Positions 10,661 through 23,020 of a stretch of 64,000 bases of DNA are shown in pieces (position 1 is the stretch's first letter; every line of letters begins with the position of its first letter). The DNA is taken from contig JANFOG010000013.1 in the NCBI GenBank assembly GCA_024336345.1, forward strand, positions 1,116,001 through 1,180,000, given 5' to 3'. A program made the translations under genes and the position numbers. The stretch comes from Mariannaea sp. PMI_226 (lineage: Eukaryota > Ascomycota > Sordariomycetes > Hypocreales > Nectriaceae). Below the pieces are notes generated by a model. That model searched no databases. It was given only the letters and a program-made list of their open reading frames with translations, and was not told where the DNA came from.

Positions 10661-13600
10661 TCCCCAAGGCGTACAATGATTCTCAGGCGACGTACATAAT
10701 TGCCCATGGGACAGATTCAGTGCAAATGATGAAGCATTATCTGACTTGAGCGATTGCAACTGGGTACGGGAGAAAACGAAGAGTCATGCATTGTAACTTC
10801 GCTCAAATGCAGCAGCGTGAATTGGGAATCACAGGTTGAAGGATTGTGGCGCGACGACAACAGCAAAAGGTATCAAGGTGTATGCTTTCTATCTCAGCAT
10901 ACCTATTATCTTATCTCCAGCACATAAATCCAACCGCTATCTCTTTTAGTTCTTCTTTTATTGTCGCCTAAATTAGTATCGGACTAATTAATGGCTAAAA
11001 GTCTGGGCTGACGAGGCGGATGTGACTCGCATCGGGACAGCGCTCGGCACGGTCATGAGATATTCTCATGGCTCAGTTGATGAACAGTTAATTGTTTCTT
11101 CCCTAAGGTTTATCCATCTAGAAGTAAGTTTAGGTTTATTTTGAATGAACGAATTTATGTCATTTTTATCCAAATTTTCCACTGAAACTGACCTTGAGCT
11201 GGGGCCGCCTCAGATGAAATTTCCTCGCGACCTCAAAAGGTTTTATTAACTCAGCTATGTGTAACATCTACATAACTACAGCCCTCTCAGAAGCTTCTTT
11301 TCCGTATGAAATAATATTGATCCAGAAAAACAGCCGAGCTAGCTTAGTATTTAACACCGCCGAAGGTCTTCATATCAGCTATCTGTTTACCGAAGCTTGT
11401 AAGAAGCCCGGTCATGGGAGATGGCGAAGGCTGGGATTGGAATGGCGAGGAAAGACAGTGGCAAGTCCATAGCGCATTGTAGGTAGAGGATATAGTGAGA
11501 CGGGAAGGGCTCCGGGCAGACATACAACTGCTCTGAGATGAAGCTGAGCATGACCCTAAACTGACAACGACTGAAGAGTTCTTGGCGAGGGTGCAGACGG
11601 CGAACTCAGAGACCCTAAAAAGAGTGCAAGCGATGATGAATATATTCCGTCTGTCTATGATATCGAGGTTGTCTATTGTGCCCAACTCTGCCACACTGCG
11701 TTGAAGTATTTCGATAACATATTTCTCGCAGTAACGCCTCGCTTATCTACTACATCCTCTTTAACTAGCAGTCAAAATAGGTGCTTTTGCTTTAGATAGA
11801 AAAGGATCATCTACGCCATGATTTCCCGGCAGTATAGCTGATTGGCTGGTGTCCCTGCATCGATTTAAACCCATCAAGCACCCTCATTGTATTTTTTTTT
11901 TTTTTTTTGATATTACAGCATCGTAACCATTCATGGCACGAAGTGGATATATGGTTCAACGAAAACTGACACAACTGCGGTGTTGACACGACACGTCCTC
12001 CCCTAATTAGACACCTCGATGCAAGTAACTTGAAGCGTAAATTTGGTAGGCTGCGGCGAACAAAAGGCGCTGGCCGCAGCTTTGGGCATTGCTGCTATAG
12101 CAATCGACTCTGAAATGCAGAGTTTTAGGCTTTTGGCAATACAATTTTTGTATTTTTACATCCCTTGACATTGATTGGGGAAACCGAGGTGGTTCATTCC
12201 TCCCTTCAATTCATTCCAGTCCCCTTTTTGGGACTTTCCTTGTACAGTGCCGTTGCTTATACTTACAAGTTCATTGTTTGTCTGCTAACATTAACCAGAT
12301 GCGTCAATACTGTTGATTTCATACGAAATAGTCTTGAAACTTGGCATTTTCAACATGCTGTTGGTATTTTTGGTGGTGGCTCGCCGCAACCATGCGTTTG
12401 GCGGGAACTCCATCGACGGCAGCCGGCCCGAACACGCCGGCCACTAAGTTAGTTCGTCTTCCCCCAGGTTCTTGCAAGTGCGTCTGGGCCGTTTCGTTTC
12501 CCGGGGTATTGAAACTTGGGGGGAAACCTGAACCAATGTCAACATATGGAGATGGAATATGCGGCAACTGATAGAGGGGATTGAGAATAAGTTCTAGGCT
12601 ATGCTAAGATTAGCTTTGTACAGCACAAGCAAACATACAGCGTGTGGGAACCTCATCACGCAAGGCACACTGACCAACGCACATTTTCGTACCGCACTCT
12701 TCCTCGCGCCTCACTGATGCAGGTAGAGTGGGTTCATTTTCCTTCATTGTATTGTGCAGCCTAGCCTCAGGAGGCGTCGGATGGCGCGCTACAATATCCG
12801 TCACAGTTACTGAGCCCGCCATGCGGTTGCATGCCGCTGCCCAGCCCAAGCGAAGGATACCAAAACATTGTCCGAGGAAAGGGGGGCTGGTCCAAGTGGA
12901 GTCATATCCTTCAAGCTCCGGATTGGTGGTAATTTATGTCACGAGTGATTCAAACGTCGAACAGGCACTCGAGATCCGAAGAACGGCTCTCTTGCAAGCC
13001 ATCACACCTAGAGCCACGGCTTGTCGTGCATCATCTCCCTCAACTCCTTGTACCTATGCCGTTTATCCATGGCCTGCTAACTTCCATTTTTCGTAGTCCA
13101 AGAGGCGTCACCAAACCGCTACTGCAAGATCCGGCCACCCTCCCTGACAGCAAAAGCAGTGTGAGGGCCACGTGAGGAATCACTTGGGCTCTACAATCAT
13201 CGCGTAGCGTTTGGTCCATGGCGCTCGCATAGCTAGATACTACACCTCTTCAGCACAATCAGGTCAATGTTTTGATAACTTAGAAGACAAAAGCACAAAT
13301 ATAAAAGATTGTGGGATCTGTAAGCTTCACAGCAGGTCCAGTTCATTCGTCGCGCCCGAAATGAATACAGCTAGTCCGAAGTAGTTAACTGTCGCTGTCG
13401 GAGCATGGCCCGACGACGGCTACCCCAGACCATAGATTCTGACCGCCAAGATGCGGGCTGGTCTCGTCTGCAGAGACGGTTCGCTTGCCCCCAGAAACAA
13501 GCACCAACGCGTGCGAACACACAAGATATGCAGCTAGCCCGTCCACGTCGTCCCAGCTCCAGAGATTGCGTGGAGGATCTACGGATAGACGGGCAGAATT

Positions 13601-14531
13601 CCTGAACCACCCGCCAATCGGCCCCACTTGGAAGTGTGCCACGAAAACTTCAAACCCAACAGCGTGGGAGGCTAGGCTATGGAGAAACTTGGCCGTGGTC
13701 GCCAACCCTTCTCGGGCCGCCCTCCGCAACTGTGGAGTAAAGTCGAGGCCTTGAAGAGTAACCGCACCCTATCCGTATAATGTTTCAATTGGCCAAAACC
13801 AAATTAAGAGAGAGCACGTTTCCAGCAAGCCGTAAACTCTTCTATTATTTTATCAAGAACAGAAATTTAACGTGTAATACGTTTTTTCTTTTTTATAATT
13901 TTTATCAATGTAAATTTCATATTTATAAATACATCAATAAAAAGAAGAAAAAAAAACCTAATTTTTCTTGCTTAGCTTGTGCTTTAATAAAATTGGCCCA
14001 TTGTATGAGACGTAAGAAGTAAGGCACCATGCCATTGTTCGAAGGTCCTAATTTTGCTCTTTGGTAACTAGTGGAGGAAGGCCCAGGAAGTGTTCGGCGA
14101 CCATGGCCAGGAGCGTTTGTCTATAGGCGACGGGAAATCCTGCCGGACCCTGCAACCACTTCGGCGTTTTCTGCTGGCTCGGTCTGACTAGTCCTCAAGC
14201 ATCGACAAGCCACCCTCGATCTGCACCCGTTGTTGCAATAAGGCTGACCAAGGCTGATCTAACTATCAATACTCTGTCATGCACCAAGGAAATTTGTCGC
14301 AATACCAGACCACGGTCCTGGAAACCATCTTGCCAGAAACCCTGTGCTTCGGCGGGCCGCCAACCCATTGCTAGCCCCAAGGTGGTCATGTTGGGGAGCC
14401 TGCGCTAAGAGCTCGTACCAGCGTACATGGGCACTCGCCGGCCTCTTCTTTATTTATTTAAATAATCAGGTCTGGTCAACAATAATCATCATCAAATCCA
14501 ATTCATCAATTGCAAGAGAGTACAGTTCTCA
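10661..14531. other. 3.9-kb gene-poor interval
   Basis: No gene I can support. Open frames near 11344-11694, 12319-12571, 12728-13096 and 13385-13754 overlap one another on both strands and show no motifs. The stretch 12.4-13.75 kb is visibly richer in G+C than its flanks, so it may derive from old coding DNA. Confidence 0.35.
11892..11908. repeat. Poly-T tract (17 nt)
   Basis: Uninterrupted thymidine run in non-coding DNA. Confidence 0.9.
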
Positions 14532-16405
14532 ATGAGTTCAGATTTGCACAAGGGTGACTCAGCCATGGAGAAACACGAGAGCAATGTAAGTCGAACTGCA
14601 CAGTTCTTCCTGCATCTTCGATGACAGTATCAGCTAATGAGCCCCTGCAGAGCGACGAGAAGCATCAGGTCACTGAGGTCAAGACTCTCATCGGTGATGA
14701 ATCGTTTCAGCAGAGTCTTCTGAAGGAACCTCTTCGGCCCTGGGCAAGAACTTCGCTTATCCTCTACGCCTACTGTGCTGTGGCTTTCTGCTGCTCGACC
14801 ACCAACGGCTATGATGGCTCCCTTTTCGGAACACTGCTGTCCAATCCCGACTTCAAAAAGTTCTTCGGTGTTGAGAATTCTGGAATCTGGACCGGTAGGT
14901 TAAGAAGCATCGAGACGATTGGCCCTGCTGCGCTGGTGCTAATGTGTACAATTTAACAGGTATCGTCACTGCTATGTATCAGATTGGCCAAGTCGCTGCT
15001 ATTCCCTTCATTGGCCCTGCTTTGGATACCTGGGGTCGCCGCGCTGGAATGTTCATTGCCGCCCTTACCATTGCTATCGGTGTCATAATCCAGGGTACTT
15101 GCGTCTCCACTGGCAGCACTGGCCAGTTCATGGGTGGTCGCTTTCTGCTCGGCTTCGGTGTTGCCATCATTGGTAGCGCCGGCCCCTGCTATACAGTTGA
15201 AATGTCCCATCCTGCCCAACGTGGTATCATCACCGGTCTTTACAACGTCTTCTGGCCAGTCGGTGCCATGGTTGCGTCTGGTGCTGCCCGCGGCGGTCTT
15301 GACTATACTGGCAACACCACATGGTTGATCCCCGTCTGGCTTCAGATCATGTTCCCTTGCATCGTCCTGTTCGGGTCTTGGTTCTTGCCTGAGTCTCCAC
15401 GATGGCTCTATGTCCATGGCAAGCGTGAGCAGGCCACTGCTACCCTTGTCAAGTACCACGGTCATGGTAACCGCGACTCTGAGTGGGTGAAGCTTCAACT
15501 CGCCGAGTACGAGCAGTACCTCGAGCTCGATGGTTCTGATAAGCGCTGGTGGGACTACCGGGCCCTATTCAGTAGCAGGGCCTCAACCTATCGTCTTTTC
15601 TGTGCCTCGTTTATCATGCTATTCGGTCAGTGGGCTGGTAACGGTGTCGTGTCTTACTTCCTGAGTGCTTTCCTCGATACTGCAGGTATTCACGGCGCCG
15701 TCACTCAAACCAATGTACAGCTCGGCATGACTGCCATTCAGATTGTTTTTGCCAGCACCGGTGCTGCCTTCGTTGACAAGCTCGGCCGTCGAACTATGCT
15801 TATTGGTGTCAACATTGGCTGTTGTATCGCTTGGATTGGTGTCGTCGTCGCTTCGTCTATTGCCAACATTACAGACACCTCGGACCAGAAAGCTATCGAT
15901 GCTGTCAACCCCAGTGTTTCTAAGGCTATTCTAGCTATGGTATACATCTTCCAGATCATCTACTCTTTTGGATGGACCCCAATGCAAGCTCTCTATCCCG
16001 TTGAGGTACTCTCCTTTGAGATGCGCGCCAAGGGTATGGCGTTTGCGAGCGGTATCTTTATGAACACTGCCATGCTTGCCAATCAATTCGGCATCCCCGT
16101 TGCTCTAGAGAAGATCGCGTGGAAGACATATATTGTTTTCACCTGCTGGTGTGCCGTCCAGGCCACTCTCATCTACTTCTTCGTCCCTGAAACCCAAGGA
16201 CGCACTGTAAGTTTATCTCCCTGCTTTTAAATAACGAGAGGAAAGTGCAAGCTAACTAGAGCCATCAAAAAAGCTTGAGGAACTTGACGATATCTTCAAC
16301 TCCAAGAACCCTCGCAAGGCCTCGACCACGAAGAAGTCCCTCGGTATCGACTCGCATGACAACATTGTTCAGATTACTCCTGTTGAAAACTCCGCCCACG
16401 CTTGA
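14532..16405 (+). CDS. MFS sugar porter (hexose/lactose-cellodextrin permease type)
   Basis: Four exons (14532-14585, 14651-14894, 14960-16206, 16274-16405) give 558 aa. Intron phases match, and splicing the last one joins PETQGRT to LEELDDIF, a continuous sugar-porter signature. Other family marks are NGYDGS at residues 70-75, WGRR at 124-127 (first cytoplasmic loop), GRFLLGFG, PESPRWL near 230 and DKLGRR in the second half. About 12 membrane segments are evident. The NGYDGSL motif and the SFGWTPMQALYPVE segment are typical of the lactose permease/cellodextrin branch of fungal sugar porters. It is expected in the plasma membrane as a proton-coupled sugar importer. The substrate is not readable from sequence. 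The acidic, charged N-terminus is usual. It appears complete and intact. Convergent with the Fet4-like gene 1.6 kb downstream. Confidence 0.92.
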
Positions 16406-18028
16406 TTCTTAATCCAATTCAAGGGCGACTCCTAAGATTCGTTTAATTTCAATGGAGAGATTATATCCTAGGCCTCAATAGTATTCAGGCACAGTGCAAT
16501 GATCTGCACAACAAAGTAGAACATACCGCTACTGCGCACTCTCCTTGCTTCGATATCGCCTTCTGAATAAACTGAAGGCCCGCTATAGTAATAGGTAGTT
16601 GCATTTACAATAATCCATCCTTTTTAATATAGCTGTTCTTCTTTTGCGCCTTCTCATTATTTGATCTATAAAATAGAGACGTCTACTCTTAGCAAATTAT
16701 TTATTTGAAAGTTGAAGATAATAATGTTTAAGAAAGTCAAAATAATAAAGCCAAGTAAAGAGAGTAAAATAAATATAGTAGAGGCTCAATAAGTCTCTTA
16801 GATATCCTAAGAAGCAATATAATTTTATTTTAGTAGAATAATTCATAACGAAGAACAAGCCAGCCTTGTGCATTTAATTTAACAGCCCTATCGCAGAAGC
16901 CTGGCCGCCCCGCACCAAATTCCCTTGCCACACCTCCCCAAACATGTCCGGCCGCCTCTCCTTTCCGTAAGACTGATTATCGCATAGTCGCACCACAGCC
17001 TGCGACACTACCTTTGGAACAACCCTCTATACATATTCTCCCCACCCAAGGATGATCCTCGCTAGGCATAAACTGCCCATCCACATGGAATACTGATCCT
17101 CTAGTGCAGGAGGCGTCCACTCTGATTGGGATCGGTGCCTCCAAAGGTATTGAGCTCCCTCATTCCTTCGCAATTCTCCATATGAGGAACTGCAGCAGCC
17201 ATTTAACCTCCTATTTCCAAAAGAGCACAGCTTTGTGGAGTGCCGGGCTGAGAAGGACACTGAATAGCTTATCCATTTGAGGCTCGGCTTCCTCCAAAGC
17301 AGCATCTAAGTTATAATGTTCCTAAAATTGGCGTAGCTTAGTTACACCATTGTGGTCAACTATTTATATCGCAGTATCGGCTAGTAGGCTGAAAAGACCA
17401 GATGTCAGAGCGGCTGCGCTTACTATATGCAGTGAGATGGCTACTAGATTCACGTAAATGGTTTTGTCAGGCAAATCTAGGATTTATTGGAAATCCTCCA
17501 TGCTTCTGGGAAGACAATACATCCAAATGAAACAATGGATCTCAAGAGGGAATTAATATTGAGGGAATGAGTCATCAGTATTCATGCTGACCCGACGTGC
17601 AGCAAGGCCAGATCCCAATGAGAGTGAGTGTTTGTTTAGAAGGCTAAAGTAGTAAAAGCAAAAGAAGATAACCCTATGAATATTTTATACCTCTAATACG
17701 GTTATGATTACAAGTTTGATAGAATAAAACGGCAGTCTTTCGAGAATGTGAGGTGTTTTTCCGGATCCACCTCAGCGAACAGGGCAAACGGGCAGCGACC
17801 CGTTGGCCCCCTGTTACATTACCTTTGAATATTACATAATTAGGAGTATACATACCTATCAGGCGTATTAGACTTGCGCCCCTGCGGTATTTGCTGATCA
17901 TCCTTGTATGGAAACCAATTAGACTATAGCAAGCGTTCGAATTTGACGAGAGCGAGCTAATCCCACACTAGCTATTGAACACATCACCTCCCCTAGGTTC
18001 ACCATCTGTGACAGAAGTCCTCACCGAT
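16406..18028. other. Intergenic, AT-rich
   Basis: The first 450 bp are very AT-rich. From about 16860 to 17310 the minus strand has short open runs that could be decayed coding sequence (for example 17027-17305) but carry no motif I recognise. Nothing else seen. Confidence 0.35.
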
Positions 18029-19579
18029 CTATGCAACAGCCAACACACACTCCTCAGGCATCACAATAGACTTCTTGTATATAGATCCTTTAGGTTCAGT
18101 CGCCTCATCCAGCTGGTTAACAAAAGAAAGAAGTTTTAGTCTTCCCATGTACATGCTGTTGAGGTCCGCCCGTCGCCTCGCTTCTGAAATATTGTGGCCA
18201 GTGATGAGAATCATCATGAAAAAAGACTCAATGATACTCGGAGGAATATTGCAAACCAGCTGTCCACTTGTTGTCCATTTCATGGCGGAGGCAGCAACGA
18301 TGAGGCCTACGACGAGAACGATGCCAAGAAGTACAGTGATCTCGTGGGCACAAACGATGCCCATGGCAGCAGAAAGGCGATAGTTGAGCGAATTGGTGCC
18401 AAGGTCGTCCGTGTCGGTCCTTTCCAAGACCAACTCTCCGATCTCCTCCAAGATACCCACATCATCCAGCCTTATCGCTTTCAACGCTATCTCCTCGTAC
18501 TCATGCAGCTGGTGCTGCACATTGCGCAAGACAAAGCCGTCGATCAGACCAACTAGTCCTGCATATGTACCGATCAAGAGCCACCAATTATCGTCCCACT
18601 TCATAACAGGACCGATGGCTACCCACGCGGCAATGGCAGCCAGGAGAATCGAAACTCCGACCAGAGTGCCAATGACGTCCGAGTAGTAGAAGACTGCCCG
18701 CTGAAGCCTGCCCATTCGCGGCCCAGGAACGACCACAGTTGGATTAGGAGTATCATCGCAAGTCACAATACGCAGTCTCTTCTCGATCGCAGAATCAACA
18801 TGAAAGATGGTGTCCAGGCACTCTTCGATGTACACTTCGTGGCGCTCTCGAATATTGGCCAAGAAAGCGAAAATCAGAATCATTAACGCGGACGTGGCGG
18901 AGTTGATGTAAAGCTGCCACTCAGGGCTCCAATTGCAATAGTGACCAAAACCAATCCAAATGAAGATGCAGATCCAGTACAAGCAGACCGTGCTGAAGTG
19001 TCCCAGGATGGCGGCGAAGTAATTGGTAGCCCGCCCGACCCAGTTCTCCGTCGGCAAATTGAGGCTCAGCCCGGATGGCAGCGAACTCAGGGCATTATCT
19101 GGAAGCCCACGCTTGTATCGGCCAGTGGCCAATGCTTGTCGCAGCATCTTCTTTTGGTTCAAAACGCGTGACCTCAAGCTGGCAGAAGCATGGATCTGGC
19201 TTTCGTATCCGTTCAATTGCTGGCGCATCAACAGAGAATCAAAAATGTAGCTGACGATGGCTTGAATATCGGAGATGAGTGCAGCCCATTGTTCGCCTTT
19301 GCCATACTTCATCCCAAGCAGGGCCCAGCATAGAAGACCGCAGATTATAAACAAGAAGGTAAACTTAGAACCAGAAGCCTGCACAATCTTGTCAAGCCAT
19401 CGGTCCAATCTCCCCTTCTTAGTACGTCGAATGTAACCAGTGACATTTTGGATGGGCACAACCCTGCCAGAAGCGCCTTCAGGCTTATCCCCATGGAAAA
19501 CGTGTTGAGTCGGCGCCGCATTTTCGATTGAGCCTTTGGCTCCAGGGGAGGCAAGAAATTCAACGATCCGCTTGAACAT
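18029..19579 (-). CDS. Low-affinity iron permease (Fet4-like)
   Basis: A single exon of 516 aa starting at an ATG in good context. The N-terminus (about 60 aa) is soluble, followed by DRWLDKIVQASGS, then the first of two repeated blocks of membrane helices with a long hydrophilic linker (Gln-Leu-Asn-Gly-Tyr-Glu...) between them. The pattern, with the FxxIxGLLCWALLG helix, an aqueous loop carrying DIQAIVSYIFDSLLMRQQ and a second half with DRTD/NLR-like helices, is that of the fungal low-affinity Fe/Cu permease family (Fet4). The Ser-Asp-x-Gln-Ala pattern after the first helix resembles the conserved family motif. Such proteins import Fe(II) and other divalent metals at the plasma membrane. The long upstream region (to about 20.2 kb) has no other gene. 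Intact. The metal specificity is inferred from family only. Confidence 0.85.
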   Translation of the reverse strand: MFKRIVEFLASPGAKGSIENAAPTQHVFHGDKPEGASGRVVPIQNVTGYIRRTKKGRLDRWLDKIVQASGSKFTFLFIICGLLCWALLGMKYGKGEQWAALISDIQAIVSYIFDSLLMRQQLNGYESQIHASASLRSRVLNQKKMLRQALATGRYKRGLPDNALSSLPSGLSLNLPTENWVGRATNYFAAILGHFSTVCLYWICIFIWIGFGHYCNWSPEWQLYINSATSALMILIFAFLANIRERHEVYIEECLDTIFHVDSAIEKRLRIVTCDDTPNPTVVVPGPRMGRLQRAVFYYSDVIGTLVGVSILLAAIAAWVAIGPVMKWDDNWWLLIGTYAGLVGLIDGFVLRNVQHQLHEYEEIALKAIRLDDVGILEEIGELVLERTDTDDLGTNSLNYRLSAAMGIVCAHEITVLLGIVLVVGLIVAASAMKWTTSGQLVCNIPPSIIESFFMMILITGHNISEARRRADLNSMYMGRLKLLSFVNQLDEATEPKGSIYKKSIVMPEECVLAVA

Positions 19580-22315
19580 TTTCGCTACGAGTTTTGAGAA
19601 GTTATGCAGAGGAAGAGAGTCTCATGAACAAACTGTAGGCAAGCGGTAAGTATGGATCCATGCCACTGGAGGGAAGCGTAATGCACTTACTGAAGATATC
19701 CTGTCTAACATGTGGAGAAATAGAGAATAGGCTTGATATCCAGATTCAACATTTTACTGCATATCTTGTCTCTGCCATCAAACTTGCAGTGCTCACGAGC
19801 TAGGGCGGCCAGAACTCCTCAGCCATCAGACAAGGGGCAATCAAAAGAGTACGCTGATGGATGGAAATGAAGGACGCCAGGGTTGTTGTTGCGTGGCACA
19901 AGGTTGCCACGGAGCGTCTTGCGTTCTTTGGAGTGGATTGGAGCAAGAAGAGGTACAAGGGTTGGATGAGAAGTGCCGCTATTTGTGGTTGTTGATCGTC
20001 AAAAGGGACGAGTCTTAGAGGGAAATTTAGTATTGTAGAACAATCTGTTTAAGGTACAGGTGTGAAGACTATTGATAGTTCATATGGTGAGAAGCGGAGT
20101 GTCATGCCTGGGCATCGCAAAATATAATATAAGCGTCAACTTGCATTCCCAATAGCTGCAAAACTTTCTACCGTAGCCTGCCAGCTCGGCCTGCGCTTTA
20201 AAATTTACCATGGATACATCACTAGGTCAGGATCCTGTTATTTTCTCTTGAGATGAGTGAGTCATTTAAATCCCAAATTGCCTCATAGACAAAATTTAAC
20301 GGAGCAATAGCAATAATGTCTCTGCAACTTGCTGGAGCACAACGGTGGCTGTGCCAGAATAATTTCGGTCAATATATGTGGGAGAACAAGCCGCGTAGGA
20401 TGCTAATGACATCGCTTTCAGGTGATTGGTATTCCAAACCGTGTCTACTTACGAAGGAACCAATCACATCAGACTAGTATTCGATAGACCTTGCCGCTAT
20501 CCGATTGATTCTCAAGGCATTATTAGACTAGTCGTAATCAACATTTATATCAATAATGGGGATTGGGCGGTATGATGTAAAACTTGTTAAAGAAATAATG
20601 GCACAATTGTAAAACAGGGAGTAGATCTATGAATGCTATACTAGTTTGAAGGGTGGAACTATCGCCTGCATCAGAGCCTTATACGCGATTTGTATGCCCA
20701 AACAGACAACCACAAGGCAAACTATTGATGCCATTGTTGGCTAATAATTCTTGTCTGTTACTGGATAACTTACGGTCAGCAGGTACTATTTGGAAATCGA
20801 CCATCACTGAGGGTATCTGACCCCAAGCCTAGAGCCTGTGAGGAAATCCGGCAACTAATGTTACCGGATTTCAGCGCCTCAGAAGCCTAGCCTATTGTGT
20901 CTGTCGGCTAATCTCACAGTGGGTATCACATGGCCTAAGACATAGAGAAAATAGCTTGCCTTCACCACCAAAGGCACCGCAACACAAGCACATCTTTGAC
21001 CCCAATATTTGTCAAGTCCATCCTAGACTTATTTAAGAGCGCCCGTAATTGTATCAGCTTTAAAGTTTCCTAGATTGGACACGATATAGAACCGTTCAAC
21101 TGGGGCTGGATCTTACCTGTCGCAGAAACTGGCCATCCACCTTCGCCGCACATGATCGAACGTATGAGATAAGACGTTGGATGAGCTAGATCGACTTTTC
21201 AACGAACTACTACAGACGACCGATATAAACCTTCCATGTCAGAGTCTTACCCCAGACTACAAACTAAGTGAAAATAAAGCTGTGTATTCTACTTTAGCTC
21301 TTGCGCAAATACTTCCGCAGCTTCACTATTCATGGCGAACGAGACCGATAAAGCGGACGGTAGAGGCGCAAAGGAGGCCCCGAAGGCACTTCGAGCAGTA
21401 TGATCGTCTAAATACAAGGAGAATATGTTAAAGCCGGATGTTGTATTGAAACGGAAGTCCCGGTCAAGACGAAAAAAATGACTCAGACCCCGAATCCCGG
21501 TCACCGCAAATGGATTTGGATATTGAAAATCCCCTTGACTGTAGGTGTGGTAGATCAAGATGCATGAAAACAATCCCATTCTTTTACTCTGATACCTAAC
21601 AGGTCTAGTATGATACTGTAAGCTGCACTCCTTATTAGACTGAAGAGCCACATCATCTAATGGGGGATAACATGGGTTTGGGCCTAGGATATTTCTGATT
21701 AACGGGCACGTAACTACATTTATTCAAACCAAAGCTAAGGCACTCCGACTCTGGGCCGCGATTTCCTTTAAGTGGAATTGCCTCGTGGGGAATTTTGCGT
21801 AAACAGTTGCGGGGTAGACATGTCTTACATGGTAGGTATAGCCTGCAACAAAGTGAGTGTATTATCAACTGACTAGGCAATCATAAGTATGATTGTTCCT
21901 ATTCCCAGAGGTAGTAGGACTCTAACCGTTAGATGTTGGGTCTATGGTAGCGCGCATTGGTATTACACATAATTAGGTGATAAATACAAGATATATTTCA
22001 AGAGTTAATGTTGAATTAACTATCTTAATGCTAGGTACAGTTATAGATGCATTCGTCGCATTTGGTCTTGCTAGGCTCGTACCATAACGATAAGTAGCTA
22101 AAAGCTACCGGAGAAAGCGACAAAGGCCAACACTATATATGAAAACAAAAGATCATTGGGTACTGGACTTCCTGCTCATTACGCGATCAGCACAAGGTGT
22201 GCCACCTTTGTGCTCGTCTCGTTGCCTTTGGTTGGTCGCGAAGGCTGCCGAGGGCTGGCCGATCGCTTCGAATCGCGTCCGGTAGCCCCCATCCCCCACC
22301 AATAGTGACTCCGAT
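19580..22315. other. 2.7-kb intergenic interval
   Basis: It includes the promoter side of the Fet4-like gene. Two overlapping frames near 21177-21651 (84 codons plus, 120 codons minus) have no motif. Nothing supportable. Confidence 0.4.
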
Positions 22316-22882
22316 CTAAAAATCGTTGTCAAACCTCGGCGTTACGGTAAGTCTTAGTAAAACTTCACCATAACCCTCGGACCAAATATCATAAAAAAAG
22401 CCATTAGCTGGGTAATTGTCCTTGGCCGCGTAACAAGCAGCCTTCACCAGTGCCAATACAAGCTCTTGTGGCCAGACGTGAAGATTAAAGTTCTGGTCTC
22501 CAGCCCAAGCCGATATCAACCAACCATCATTAATTTCTGAAGCCCAAGTAGACGCGTGGTCAGTTCGCCTAAATAAACGCCAGATGGTCATCCCTAACAT
22601 GGTGATGTCTCTTGCCTTTGATGGGAGGTGTGCGTGCAGTTGAGTCGTAAATTCTGGCGTCCATTGATTGACCACCACCGTCCATCCTCCACCCACGAAG
22701 GTTCTGCCAGTTAAACCACCGCTCCACCTCGATTCCAAGTTGGTATCACTACCGCCATCTCGCAGCGCAAGCCCTACTTCCGGCGCCGTATGCGTCTCTG
22801 TAGGGCTAATATTTGTAACCGGAACAGCTGGCAGCGCAGCAACGATGGCTGCAAATAGCATAGCCAGGTATTTGAGGTGCAT
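22316..22882 (-). CDS. Putative small secreted protein, 188 aa
   Basis: A single exon starting at an ATG. The first 20 residues (MHLKYLAMLFAAIVAALPAV) form a clear signal peptide ending in a small-residue site. The mature part is about 165 aa, rich in Trp and Gly (for example WSGGL, WTVVVNQWTPE, DGWLISAW), with a single Cys, so disulfide stabilisation is unlikely. A Leu-Arg-Asp-Gly segment near residue 40 could be a propeptide junction. No enzyme motif is recognised. A TATA-like run lies about 130 bp upstream. It sits alone in gene-poor DNA, a common setting for secreted effector candidates, but that role is only a guess. Confidence 0.6.
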   Translation of the reverse strand: MHLKYLAMLFAAIVAALPAVPVTNISPTETHTAPEVGLALRDGGSDTNLESRWSGGLTGRTFVGGGWTVVVNQWTPEFTTQLHAHLPSKARDITMLGMTIWRLFRRTDHASTWASEINDGWLISAWAGDQNFNLHVWPQELVLALVKAACYAAKDNYPANGFFYDIWSEGYGEVLLRLTVTPRFDNDF

Positions 22883-23012
22883 CTTGGTGATTTGGCGAAC
22901 TTGATAGGAGATTAAGCTGTACTGTATAACAGAACTTAAAGAATAATGAAATGATCTTAAGAGAAAAGTAAGGTTTTCTTACCCTGAGGAGAATTGATAG
23001 AGTGAAAGCAAC

Positions 23013-23020
23013 CTATATAT
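23013..23020 (-). promoter_or_regulatory. TATA-like element upstream of the small secreted protein gene
   Basis: The TATATATA core is about 130 bp upstream of the start codon, read on the minus strand. Confidence 0.35.

Noticed and set aside
12728..13096. 122-codon plus-strand frame in GC-richer DNA
   Set aside because: No ATG in a good context, no family resemblance, overlapping frames on the other strand. Composition alone explains it.
14953..15498. 181-codon minus-strand frame inside the sugar transporter gene
   Set aside because: It is the shadow of a highly expressed-type coding frame on plus with clear family motifs; the minus frame has none.
18075..19250. Several plus-strand frames within the Fet4-like gene
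   Set aside because: All overlap the intact 516-aa minus-strand gene and lack motifs.
21289..21651. 120-codon minus-strand frame
   Set aside because: No motif, no signal peptide, and an overlapping plus frame of similar quality. Not supported.
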